A model generated the notes under the pieces. It worked only from the letters and a program-made list of their open reading frames with translations. It was not told where the DNA came from and made no database searches. Shown here one piece after another: positions 33,981 to 42,516 of a stretch of DNA of 64,000 nt. This DNA comes from a bacterium (lineage in GTDB: Bacteria > Moduliflexota > Moduliflexia > Moduliflexales > JAUQPW01). The position numbers were made by a program, and so were the translations under genes. The stretch is from NCBI GenBank assembly GCA_030550175.1, contig JAUQPW010000002.1, forward strand, positions 64,407 to 128,406, read 5' to 3'. Numbering within the stretch: position 1 is the stretch's first letter; each line of letters opens with the position of its first letter.

Positions 33981-33983
33981 CAG

Positions 33984-34040
33984 GAAAGTAGGGAAGTATG
34001 GGAGTGTGGGGGTAAATTCTTCCGTACTCCCATACTCTTG
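33984..34040. repeat. Octamer-array inverted repeat R6 (short)
   Basis: G-rich arm 33984-34012 (GGGAAGTATGGGAGTGTGGG) and C-rich arm 34021-34040. This is the shortest array seen, with three or four units per arm. Confidence 0.85.
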
Positions 34041-34081
34041 AGGGTCTTTCTCACTATTCCCTGTTTAGGGTTTTCTGTCTT

Positions 34082-35530
34082 TTACACTGCCAGCGTCATG
34101 GGATTTTCCAGAATTTTCTTCAATTCTTGTAAAAACTTAGCGGCAGTGGCGCCATCGGTAACTCGATGATCGCAGGATAGGGTTACTTTCATACGATGGC
34201 CGACTCGAATTTGACCTTCTACCACCACCGGTTTTTCTTGGATCGAGCCGACGGCCAAGATAGCCCCTTCCGGGGGGTTAATAATTGCGGCAAAATTCTC
34301 CACATCATACATACCCAGATTGGAGATGGTGAAGGTGCTACCGGTATATTCTTCGGGTTTTAATTTTTTCGATCGAGCCTTTTCGGCCAGATCCTTGGCT
34401 TCTCGGGCGATTTGCCCCAGGCTTTTAACTTCGCAATTTCGGATCACCGGGGTTATTAATCCATCTTCCAAAGCGACAGCTACACCGATATGAATTCCTT
34501 TATAAACCCTGATCTTATCTCCTGTAAAGGAAACATTCAGTTGAGGATATTTCATAAGGGCTTTGGCTACAGCTTTAATAATCAGATCGTTAAAGCTGAT
34601 TTTAAGGTCTTCTTCCAGCTCATTGACTAATTTGCGAAATTCTATCGCCTTCCCCATATCGATTTCTGATGTGATATAAAAATGGGGGACAGGTCCTTTG
34701 CTTTCGGCCATTCGTCTGGCGATGGTTTTTCGCATCATGCTTAGCTCTTTTTCTTCGAATTCCACAGGTACAGCGGCAACCGGTACTTCGGGGGTAACTT
34801 CTATTTTTCCCGGTATCACTCGTGGTGGACGTTCTGGCTCATAAGAAGGTACTTTTGCAGCCCTTTCCATAAACATCTCGATATCCCGTTTAATCACCCG
34901 ACCCAGGGGGCCACTCCCCCTTATTTGAGAAAGATCGAGTCCTAAATTCTTGGCCATTCTTCGAGCCATGGGGGAGGCTTTAATATGCTCCGGTTCTTCT
35001 TCCATCTCCGTCAGCTCTTCGGCACTTGAAACTTCAGGTTTTTTAGCTGCTTCCATCTCGTCCGTTCTCCCACCTTTCATTACCTGGAGGTAGCGTTTTT
35101 TCTCCCGTTCCCCTTCCTTGATTTTTTCGGGCTCTCCAAATTCCTCTGCTTCTTTAACTTGAGTTCTTCTCTCCTGTCCGGTCTCTACCACCTCGGTAGG
35201 TTTTTCAATTTCTTCGGCCCCTCTTCTCGGGGTAGGACTTTCAGCTTCTTTCTGTCCTTCTCCTCCGGGAAGTAAGCTAGAGATATCCTCGTTGGGTTCT
35301 GCAATAATCGCAATCAACTCCCCCACCGGAGCGGATTCTCCTTCCTTTTTAATAATCTTTTTTAAAACCCCCGAGGCGTAGGCTTCCATTTCTAAATTGG
35401 CTTTATCTGTCTCGATCTCAGCGATGACATCTCCGCTCTGAACTTTGTCCCCTTCTTTCTTCAGCCACTTGACAATTACTCCCTCTTGCATCGTATCGCT
35501 GAGTTTAGGCATTGTAACTTTACTTACCAT
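34082..35530 (-). CDS. pdhC: Pyruvate dehydrogenase E2 (dihydrolipoamide acetyltransferase)
   Basis: A 482-aa core subunit of the pyruvate dehydrogenase complex. The lipoyl domain (1-80) has K43 in ETDKANLEME. A long Glu/Lys-rich linker (about 85-180) follows. The E1-binding domain (about 182-216) reads ASPMARRMAKNLGLDLSQIRGSGPLGRV. The catalytic domain (about 250-482) ends with SCDHRVTDGATAAKF, containing the active-site His and Asp. A single lipoyl domain is present. Gene order E1alpha-E1beta-E2 with lipA downstream forms a functional set; an E3 gene is absent. Action on pyruvate rather than branched-chain oxoacids is inferred. Confidence 0.92.
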   Translation of the reverse strand: MVSKVTMPKLSDTMQEGVIVKWLKKEGDKVQSGDVIAEIETDKANLEMEAYASGVLKKIIKKEGESAPVGELIAIIAEPNEDISSLLPGGEGQKEAESPTPRRGAEEIEKPTEVVETGQERRTQVKEAEEFGEPEKIKEGEREKKRYLQVMKGGRTDEMEAAKKPEVSSAEELTEMEEEPEHIKASPMARRMAKNLGLDLSQIRGSGPLGRVIKRDIEMFMERAAKVPSYEPERPPRVIPGKIEVTPEVPVAAVPVEFEEKELSMMRKTIARRMAESKGPVPHFYITSEIDMGKAIEFRKLVNELEEDLKISFNDLIIKAVAKALMKYPQLNVSFTGDKIRVYKGIHIGVAVALEDGLITPVIRNCEVKSLGQIAREAKDLAEKARSKKLKPEEYTGSTFTISNLGMYDVENFAAIINPPEGAILAVGSIQEKPVVVEGQIRVGHRMKVTLSCDHRVTDGATAAKFLQELKKILENPMTLAV

Positions 35531-35537
35531 GTTTCTA

Positions 35538-35606
35538 GAGACCGGAGGCTGGAGGCTGGAGGTTTGTAAAGGCTCCGACCCTCGACCTCAAGCCCCAAGT
35601 CTCAAG
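35538..35606. repeat. Spacer palindrome built from a GGAGGCT tandem word
   Basis: The left arm has GGAGGCTGGAGGCTGGAGG (7-nt unit, 35544-35562); the right arm has CCTCGACCTCAAGCCCCAAGTCTC. It lies between the E1beta and E2 genes and has the same design as the octamer arrays with a different unit. Confidence 0.65.
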
Positions 35607-35614
35607 ATATCTTT

Positions 35615-36595
35615 TTAGTCAAAGTATAAGACCTTCTTGACGGCTTCTATGACCCTTGCTTTATTGGGTATAGTGGCCATTTCTAAATTCTTCGCATAGG
35701 GCATGGGAACATTTCTCGCCGCTACCCGCTCGATGGGGGCATCAATATAGTCAAAAGCCTTGCGGTAGATAATCTCCGCAATCTGGGCTCCAAATCCTCC
35801 AAACTCCCAACCTTCCTCGACGATCACCACCCGGTTGGTTTTACGCACCGAGTTAAGGATCGTGGTTTCATCCAAAGGCTTCAAAGTCAGAGGATCTACG
35901 ATTTCTACCTCAATACCCTCTTTCGCCAATTCCTCAGCCGCCTCCATAGCCAGGAGGACCATTTTGGAATAAGCTATAATAGTTACATCGCTCCCTTTTC
36001 TTTTGATATCGGCTTTTCCAAGGGGAATAGTGTATTCTCCTTCAGGAACTTCTCCTTTCGTACCGTATAGCAACTCTCCTTCGATAAAAATAACGGGATT
36101 ATCATCCCGGATGGCACTTTTAAGTAAGCCCTTGGCGTCCTTAGGGACACCCGGCATCACGACTTTGAGTCCCGGTACATAACAAAACCAGGCTTCCAGG
36201 GATTGGGAATGTTGAGCTGCCAGTGAATGGGCAGCTCCTCCGGGGCCTCGTATTACCATCGGGATCTTAAACTGCCCTCCCGACATGTATCGAATCTTAG
36301 CCGCACTGTTTACAATTTGATCCATGGCCACGATAGAGAAATTAAAAGTCATCATTTCGATAACCGGTCTCAATCCTACCATAGCTGCGCCGACTCCTAC
36401 CCCGGTAAAGGCCTCTTCTGTAATAGGGGTGTCAATGACCCTTTTTTCTCCAAACTCCTCCAGTAAACCCTGGCTGACTTTATAGGCTCCTTGATAGAGA
36501 CCTACTTCCTCTCCCATGAGAAAAACCCTTTCATCTCGACGCATTTCTTCTCGCAGAGCCTGGTTGAGTGCTTCTCGATAAGTTATAACCGGCAT
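35615..36595 (-). CDS. pdhB: Pyruvate dehydrogenase E1 component, beta subunit
   Basis: A 326-aa subunit that pairs with E1alpha in thiamine-diphosphate-dependent decarboxylation. Motifs: MPVITYREALNQALREEM at the start, LMGEEVG, FTGVGVGAAMVGLRPVIE, and RGPGGAAHSLAAQHSQSLEAW with the conserved histidines. The C terminus includes VVIVEEGWEFGGFGAQIAE. The ATG at 36595 is chosen because upstream residues lack family similarity and derive from a spacer palindrome (36600-36655, AAGGCGAAAG...CTTTC...CTTCGCCTT). Confidence 0.93.
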   Translation of the reverse strand: MPVITYREALNQALREEMRRDERVFLMGEEVGLYQGAYKVSQGLLEEFGEKRVIDTPITEEAFTGVGVGAAMVGLRPVIEMMTFNFSIVAMDQIVNSAAKIRYMSGGQFKIPMVIRGPGGAAHSLAAQHSQSLEAWFCYVPGLKVVMPGVPKDAKGLLKSAIRDDNPVIFIEGELLYGTKGEVPEGEYTIPLGKADIKRKGSDVTIIAYSKMVLLAMEAAEELAKEGIEVEIVDPLTLKPLDETTILNSVRKTNRVVIVEEGWEFGGFGAQIAEIIYRKAFDYIDAPIERVAARNVPMPYAKNLEMATIPNKARVIEAVKKVLYFD

Positions 36596-36670
36596 GTGGA
36601 AATACCCAGACGTAAGGCGAAAGATCAAGGAAATCTTTCCTTTCACCCTTCGCCTTGTCCCTCTCACCTT

Positions 36671-37630
36671 TTATGCGTAAACATCCTCATATAACCATTC
36701 TTCAGGTGGTTCCGGACTCTTTTCTGCAAACTCTACGGCTTCATCCACGATGGCTTTGATCTCTTTTTCCATTTCTTCAAACTTCTCTTCGGAAAGAATC
36801 CCTTCAGCGATGAGTTTCTGCTTAAAGGTGACAATAGGATCTCGTTTCCTTTGTTCGTTAACTTCCTCTTTTGTCCGATATAGAGCAGGATCCGACATGG
36901 AATGCCCCCGGAAGCGGTAGGTTCTAACTTCCAGAAAGGTAGGTATTTTTTCATGCCGGGCCCGTTCTACGGCCTTACCAACCTTCTCCCAAACCTCTAA
37001 TACATTCATTCCATCTACGAGCTCGCCGGGAATATCATAGGCTTTGGCCTTCAAGTACATCTCCGGACCGGCCATGGCACGGGTTACCGCGGTTCCCATC
37101 CCATAGAAGTTATTTTCACAAATGTAAATGACGGGAAGCTTCCATAAAGACGCTAAATTCAGAGACTCATGGAAAACTCCTGTATTTACAGCTCCGTCTC
37201 CAAAAAAGCACAGCACAACCTGATCCTTCCCCTCGTAGTTGATAGCAAAGCCAACTCCTGTAGCTAGGGGAATATGTCCGCCTACAATGGCATGTCCCCC
37301 CAGGAAGTTTCTTTCTGCATCAAAAATATGCATGGATCCACCTTTTCCACGTGAGATTCCCGTGGCCTTTCCGAAAAGCTCGGCCATAATCCTTCGAGGT
37401 TCGGTTCCTACCGCCAGAGCATGTCCATGCTCTCGGTAAGAAGCTATTACATAATCATCCTTTCGAATGGCCGCAATGGCACCTACTGCTACCGCTTCTT
37501 GACCAATATAGAGATGGCAAAATCCACCAATTTTACCCATCATATACATCTCTGCGGCTTTTTCTTCAAACCGCCGGATGAGTAACATCTGACGATACAT
37601 TTCAATCAATTTTTCACTGTCCATATTCAT
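36671..37630 (-). CDS. pdhA: Pyruvate dehydrogenase E1 component, alpha subunit
   Basis: A 319-aa subunit. The thiamine-diphosphate motif is GDGAVNTGVFHESLNLASLWKLPVIYICENN. Upstream are GGFCHLYIGQEAVAVG and the phosphate loop region GKGGSMHIF. The C terminus carries the TYRFRGHSMSDPALYR regulatory-loop motif. Two start codons two residues apart are possible. It is first in the E1alpha-E1beta-E2 operon; the short palindromic repeat R8 lies upstream, so the promoter must be within or beyond it. Confidence 0.93.
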   Translation of the reverse strand: MNMDSEKLIEMYRQMLLIRRFEEKAAEMYMMGKIGGFCHLYIGQEAVAVGAIAAIRKDDYVIASYREHGHALAVGTEPRRIMAELFGKATGISRGKGGSMHIFDAERNFLGGHAIVGGHIPLATGVGFAINYEGKDQVVLCFFGDGAVNTGVFHESLNLASLWKLPVIYICENNFYGMGTAVTRAMAGPEMYLKAKAYDIPGELVDGMNVLEVWEKVGKAVERARHEKIPTFLEVRTYRFRGHSMSDPALYRTKEEVNEQRKRDPIVTFKQKLIAEGILSEEKFEEMEKEIKAIVDEAVEFAEKSPEPPEEWLYEDVYA

Positions 37631-37648
37631 TCTATGTTGCTAAGATTG

Positions 37649-37737
37649 AGGGTTGTTGGTGGGATGGTGTGGTAGGGGAGCAGTGGGGTAGTATTCCAAT
37701 CCTACAACCCCATAACCCCATAACCCCACAACCTCAC
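37649..37737. repeat. Inverted repeat R8, variant of the octamer type
   Basis: The left arm is GGTTGTTGGTGGGATGGTGTGG and onward; the right arm is built of CCCCATAA units (three times between 37707 and 37730). The unit differs from GGRRGTRY but the design, tandem short words in both arms, is the same. Confidence 0.7.
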
Positions 37738-38585
37738 TGACTACCCGCTACTGCCAGAACCGCATCAATAATCCTGGTATATCTTGGGCCGAGGCCTTAT
37801 TTAAAACTCTAAATTTTTCTTGAATAATTACGTAATCTATCCCTGTCCCTATCTAAAGGGACTGCTCCTTACCTTTAAACCATCCTTCTCATTTTATTCA
37901 ATATAGTTTAATTCAGAAACCTTTTTTAAATCAATGAGATAATCAGGGTTCAGAACCTTCCTTTCCACTCATAATTCTAAATCCATTCCACCGACTAAAA
38001 CTTTAGCGCGCTGTGGATACTTATCCGGCAGGGAGAAAACCTCTTGAATTCTGTTCGGTCGCAGGTAGTGAAGATTTTTCAATACTCACTCCCCCTTATC
38101 CCCTTTCAGGGATAGGTTTTTAACCTAACCCCCCTTCCCATACCGGGAAGGAAGAACTCGGGGATGGCCTGGGCCCTAACTCTCCCCCTTCCCTTCGAGG
38201 GAAGTCGAAGGGGTCAGTCTCAAAAAATCTATTCCAGAAAGCCCCTGATCCCAGGGCCAACATAGGATTAGTTCTCCATACTCCTGAATCTCAGGCCAGC
38301 ATCTTATCTTATCTTTAATGGAAAAAAGGTCAATTATAATTTAACCTTTCAGGAGATTGTGGGCCAATAAATTTTTAACCCCAGGGCGGGGGAGTGAAGC
38401 ATTTAAGTTTTGTTTGCGGGAAATCCAGGAAGTAAAGAAAAGAGAAGAAAGGCCAGCGTCAACCCCGGACTTGGTAACGGGAATTACCTTGTCCGGGGTC
38501 GACTACCAGTCAGATAACTCCGGAGGATTCTTTCCATAGACCTGATTATAAAGGTACGGCTCTCTTCTTATACTGAAAGATGGGA
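37738..38585. other. Gene-free region downstream of the sigma-factor gene
   Basis: Apart from R8 to its left and the family-2 element at 38103-38241, nothing is recognised in about 850 nt. An open frame at 38357-38539 (60 codons) has no family features or ribosome site and is not called. Confidence 0.45.
38103..38241. mobile_element. MITE-like element, family 2, copy B
   Basis: Ends are imperfect inverted repeats: CTTTCAGGGATAGGTTTTT (38103-38121) against AAAAAATCTATTCCAGAAAG (38222-38241). Inside are CCCCCCTTCCCATACCGGGAAGG and CCCTTCCCTTCGAGGGAAG hairpins and the word AACTCGGGGATGGCCTGGG, shared with copies A and C. No coding capacity. Confidence 0.65.
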
Positions 38586-39458
38586 TCAAGCTTCTACTTT
38601 TTCTTTGACCTGGTCCGGAACCTTGACCTTATACATCTTGCGAAGTCGATGGATGGCCGCTTCCTTGATCTGTCGAACCCGTTCCCGGGAGATCCCCATC
38701 ATTTTTCCGATTTCCCTTAACGTCATCGGTTCCTGACCATCTAATCCAAAGTAAAGCCTGATCACCTGAGCCTCTCGTTCCCCTAATTTGGATAAGGAAT
38801 GGTTGATAGACTCCCGGGTCATACTTTCAGCCACCATTCTATCAGGAAGATGCTCGTCTTCATCGGATATAAAATCTATGAAACTGCTATCCTCATCGGT
38901 TGTTAAAGGAGAGTTTAAAGAGAGGTGGGGTTGAAACATGGTGACCGCCTCTCGAACCAGTTCGGGGTCTATACCCATGGCTTCCGCAACTTCTTCATCA
39001 TCGGGTTCACGGCCCAGTTCTTGGGTTAAAGCATTTAACTTTTCATGGATCTTTGAAAAAGACCAGGCTCGCTTGATGGGAACCCGAACGATTTGAGATT
39101 GATCGGCGAGGGCTTTAAAGATACCTTGCTTAATCCACCAGACGGCATAAGAAATGAATCTTGCGTCTTTAGTTTGGTCGAATCTTTTAACTGCTTTAAT
39201 AAGACCCAGGTTCCCCTCGCTGATAAGGTCCGAAAGAGGCAATCCTAAATGTCTATATTTTTTAGCAATACTTACTACAAACCGTAAATTAGAAGTAATG
39301 AGTTGATTCGCAGCTACCTGATCACCCCTTTTAATTCGCTCACTCAAATTAATCTCCTCTTCCCGACTCAGAAGAGGATAATGGCTGATTTCCCTAAGAT
39401 ATTGATCGAGTAGAGTGGTAGAAACAGGAGAATCAACAGCTAACTCATCTTTCATCAC
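38586..39458 (-). CDS. RNA polymerase sigma-70 family factor (group 1/2, short)
   Basis: A 290-aa sigma factor without the large region 1.1. Region 1.2 reads LLDQYLREISHYPLLSREEEINL. Region 2 includes LISEGNLGLIKAVKRFDQTK and the -10-recognising ARFISYAVWWIKQGI. Region 3 includes VRVPIKRAWSFSKI. Region 4.2 has the -35-binding helix-turn-helix TLREIGKMMGISRERVRQIKEAAIHRLR. The architecture is close to RpoD/RpoS relatives of about 290 residues; it could be the primary sigma or a stress sigma. The substitution of WSF in region 3 and the absence of 1.1 lean toward an alternative factor. It stands alone with a long AT-rich upstream region. Confidence 0.9.
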   Translation of the reverse strand: MMKDELAVDSPVSTTLLDQYLREISHYPLLSREEEINLSERIKRGDQVAANQLITSNLRFVVSIAKKYRHLGLPLSDLISEGNLGLIKAVKRFDQTKDARFISYAVWWIKQGIFKALADQSQIVRVPIKRAWSFSKIHEKLNALTQELGREPDDEEVAEAMGIDPELVREAVTMFQPHLSLNSPLTTDEDSSFIDFISDEDEHLPDRMVAESMTRESINHSLSKLGEREAQVIRLYFGLDGQEPMTLREIGKMMGISRERVRQIKEAAIHRLRKMYKVKVPDQVKEKVEA

Positions 39459-40047
39459 AACCTAAGCTCCTTTGCCTATCCGATCAGCCCTCCTTACAGA
39501 GAAACTGATGATGCAAATTTCCTTAATAGGTTAATCTTTAACTTAAAAGTAAAAATAAAATTTAAATTTGAACTTTTATGATGCAGGAGCTATCTATTTG
39601 TGCTCAAATTTTCAGCAAAATTTTCTTCTCCAACTACGAAAATCCAGCAAAGTTACTTCAGCTTAGTTAACGTTTACGTAAATGTCAAGTTTTTTTAGAA
39701 ATTTCTCTCTACCTGATGAGCACCGGCTGTCAACTTACCCATGGTCTATGAGCTGATCCACATCTAAAGATACCTCTGTTCCAAAATATCAAAACTTGTG
39801 CCACCCTTTTAACCAAGGGACCGGGGGATAGATCTCCGGCAGGAATAATCCCTTAGACAAGAAATTCAGAAGGACGGAGTCGAAGATGGGGAAGCCTGAT
39901 CCGGGCAAGAATAAAATTCCCCTCAAATTTACCACCAAAGAGCCGGACTGCTTTATTTAGAATTCTAAAAAACGAGAAATCAATTACTTCCAGGGGATCG
40001 CTCTGGAGAAGAGGGTTGGTCAAAATGTCAACCCTGCCTGTCAGAGT
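39459..40047 (-). other. AT-rich intergenic region upstream of the sigma gene
   Basis: 589 nt without a gene. 39520-39620 is strongly AT-rich and is the likely promoter zone of the sigma factor; I could not single out one -35/-10 pair. No repeat element seen. Confidence 0.4.
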
Positions 40048-41076
40048 TTAACATTTTGTCAAGGCAGCCAGGTTTTTTCTAAGATAGCGAGCGATTATCC
40101 ATCCGTCCAGATACTTAAAGGGAAAAGCGCCGCTGGTATAATGACCACAGGGAAGAAAAAACTTGTCATGGGGAATCCCCAGTCGGTGGTATTCCTCGAA
40201 GAGTTGTTGAGCCAGGTAAGGGAGAAAAGTTAAATCGTACCTGGCAGAGATCAGCAGACCGGCTTTGGAGAGGCCTTGCAATTTATGAACAAAGGGTAAG
40301 GGGCTGATCACAGACCAAAACGTCCGTAGCTCCGGCAGAGAAACGTATCCTTCCAGACCTTTACGAACATGTTGGGTGGTAATTCCCGTCCAAACCACAT
40401 CGGCAAAGTAGCTGGAGACATGGTTAAAAGCTCCAACTCTAAGCCGGGCATCATGGCTAAAAGCGAGGAAAGCGATGCAGGACCCGATACTGGTTCCTGT
40501 AACCCCGAGATAAGAGTAACCCTGTTGTTCCAGCCAATTTGCTGCTAATCGAACTTCCAAGACTGCCTGACGGCAGGCCTGAATGGTTCGCCCGATATTG
40601 GGGCTTACCAAGTAGTCAGCCCGTTGGAGATGGGCAGGTTTTCGTTTTTCGTGATAAGGTAAAGTAAGTCGCAGAGCCGTCAACCCGAAGTAATTCAGTA
40701 GCCGGCAAAGCCCCACATGACTTTCGGAATCTGCATTCCACTGAGGGATAACGATAACGGCTTTGCCTTGGGAATTTGCAGGGAAAAAGCGTGCATAGAC
40801 TGTATTGTTAACTTTATCGGGAGTTTGAATAGGGCTGGGAAAAGTAAGCTCGTTCCCTTGGAGGGCGTATTCCTTAACCGGAGAAGGGGTATAAAAAGGG
40901 CTGCTATGGTTCAAGATTTCGGTGGCATAAGCACGGAGATACTCTCTGGGAGAAAGCGACGGAGGACAGTCATTTCCATCGATCCATTCCAGTCCCCATT
41001 CAAAGGGTAACACCCTGCGATTTTTATCTTTTTGAGAACAAGCTATTTCCCGGGCGTGGATCCACTTCCGTATCAT
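40048..41076 (-). CDS. Alpha/beta hydrolase (ABHD18/DUF2048-like)
   Basis: A 342-aa probable serine hydrolase. The strand-nucleophile turn is GVTGTSIGSCIA (nucleophile elbow G-T-S-I-G). The segment LTALRLTLPYHEKRKP preceding it is characteristic of the ABHD18-like group. The C-terminal end (PCGHYTSGAFPFKYLDGW) supplies the catalytic His, and an Asp in SARYDLTF is the probable acid. No signal peptide. It lies 81 nt after pmbA on the same strand. Substrate is unknown. Confidence 0.72.
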   Translation of the reverse strand: MIRKWIHAREIACSQKDKNRRVLPFEWGLEWIDGNDCPPSLSPREYLRAYATEILNHSSPFYTPSPVKEYALQGNELTFPSPIQTPDKVNNTVYARFFPANSQGKAVIVIPQWNADSESHVGLCRLLNYFGLTALRLTLPYHEKRKPAHLQRADYLVSPNIGRTIQACRQAVLEVRLAANWLEQQGYSYLGVTGTSIGSCIAFLAFSHDARLRVGAFNHVSSYFADVVWTGITTQHVRKGLEGYVSLPELRTFWSVISPLPFVHKLQGLSKAGLLISARYDLTFLPYLAQQLFEEYHRLGIPHDKFFLPCGHYTSGAFPFKYLDGWIIARYLRKNLAALTKC

Positions 41077-41157
41077 CTGTATCTACGCCGGGCTGTGGGG
41101 AGGGAATTAAGAGCAGCCAGCAACCCCATGATCCTCCACCCACAGCCTGCCAGTTTT

Positions 41158-42495
41158 TCATCTGCCACTGATGGTCATTTCAGCAACTTTAAAAGTTGGG
41201 CTTGCAATAGCTCCCATAAACTCCAGATCATTTCCGACCATGGTGATATTTTTCATCATTTCTTCCATATTTCCGGCTACGGTAATCTCATGAACAGGGT
41301 AAGCTAACTCTCCGTTTTCAATCCAGATCCCATAGGCACCACGAGAGTAATCCCCGGTTACCGGGTTCGCACCCATACCCATCATCCAGACAAGGTAGAG
41401 TCCATTTTTAACACTGGCAATGATTTCTTCCGGCGTATGAGGGCCAGTCTGCAGAAAAAAGTTAGTCGGTCCAATAATCGGGGTACTGGAATAATCTCGT
41501 ACGGCGTTTCCCGTTGGAGAGGCTCCTACTTTACGAGCCGTGTAGGTATCATAGAAATATGTTTTCAGGATTCCCTTTTCCAGGACGATTTTTCTCCGTG
41601 TAGGGACCCCTTCTCCATCAAAAGGTCTGGACCCCAATCCTCCTGGTAAAGTTCCGTCATCTATTAAGGTGACCCAATCCGAAGCCACCTTATCGCCCAG
41701 TTTTCCGGCTAAAAAGGAGGCCTTTTTATACACGGCATCCCCGTTCAGGGCACCAAAAATAGCCTGCCAGAAAGAAGCACCGGCCTGGGGATCGAAGACG
41801 ACGGGAACTTTTTGGGTCTTTACTTTTCGGGCATTCAGCATACGCACAGTCCGATGTGCGGCTTTTTTTCCTATGGACTCCGGGCTGGCCAGATCTTTAA
41901 AAAACCGCTTATGGGACCACCACCAACCCACCTGTTTACGTCCCTGCTCCTCGGCGACAGTGGTACAGCTTAATCCCGCAGAGGTGGTGGTGTAGCTGCT
42001 CAGGAGTCCTCGAGAATTGGCTATTATAACGGTACCGATATGATCTCCGTACCTGCTTTCTTCGGTATTGTTGATTCGGGCATCGTAAGCAAAGGCAGCT
42101 TTTTCCATATCCCGGGCCATGTTGATTTTGGTTTCATCCTCTACCTCTGCCAGATGAGGGTCAAAGAGATTCAATTCAGGGAGCTCTGAAACCTTCTCTT
42201 GGGGAAGTCCATGGTACTCATCGGGGGTACTCTCCCGGGCCAGGGCCAGGGTCTTTTTAACGAGATTTTCCAGGGTATCCGGTGAAAAATCGGAAGTATA
42301 ACCAAATCCCAATCGACCTTCCACAAAAAGACGAAGACCCAGCCCCTTGGAGGCTGCCCGTGTCAGGGTTTCTATATCTCCCTGACGGATATTTACCTCA
42401 AATCTGTCTCGATATTGTAAATATACTTCGGACTCTGTAGCTCCCAGCTTTTGGGCCTGGGCTACCAGATCCTGTGCCAGATGTTTATAATCCAT
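41158..42495 (-). CDS. pmbA: TldD/PmbA family protein, PmbA (TldE)-type
   Basis: A 445-aa non-catalytic partner of the TldD/E metalloprotease. Start LAQDLVAQAQKLGATESEVYLQYRDRFEVNIRQGDIE and the late motif GLYLVWMMGMGANPVTGDYSRGAYGIWIENGEL are typical of TldE. The HExxxH zinc motif is absent, as expected for this subunit. It follows tldD by 21 nt and is surely in the same operon. The pair matures peptide products such as microcin and degrades unfolded peptides. Confidence 0.93.
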   Translation of the reverse strand: MDYKHLAQDLVAQAQKLGATESEVYLQYRDRFEVNIRQGDIETLTRAASKGLGLRLFVEGRLGFGYTSDFSPDTLENLVKKTLALARESTPDEYHGLPQEKVSELPELNLFDPHLAEVEDETKINMARDMEKAAFAYDARINNTEESRYGDHIGTVIIANSRGLLSSYTTTSAGLSCTTVAEEQGRKQVGWWWSHKRFFKDLASPESIGKKAAHRTVRMLNARKVKTQKVPVVFDPQAGASFWQAIFGALNGDAVYKKASFLAGKLGDKVASDWVTLIDDGTLPGGLGSRPFDGEGVPTRRKIVLEKGILKTYFYDTYTARKVGASPTGNAVRDYSSTPIIGPTNFFLQTGPHTPEEIIASVKNGLYLVWMMGMGANPVTGDYSRGAYGIWIENGELAYPVHEITVAGNMEEMMKNITMVGNDLEFMGAIASPTFKVAEMTISGR

Positions 42496-42516
42496 ACAGA
42501 AACCGTAGACTGTTGG

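Noticed and set aside
37738..38102. tRNA or selenocysteine tRNA gene
   Set aside because: Scanned by eye for cloverleaf and GTTCGAATC-type T-loop; none seen here or in the other gaps.
38357..38539. Possible 60-codon gene
   Set aside because: No ribosome site, no family features, lies in a repeat-bearing gap.
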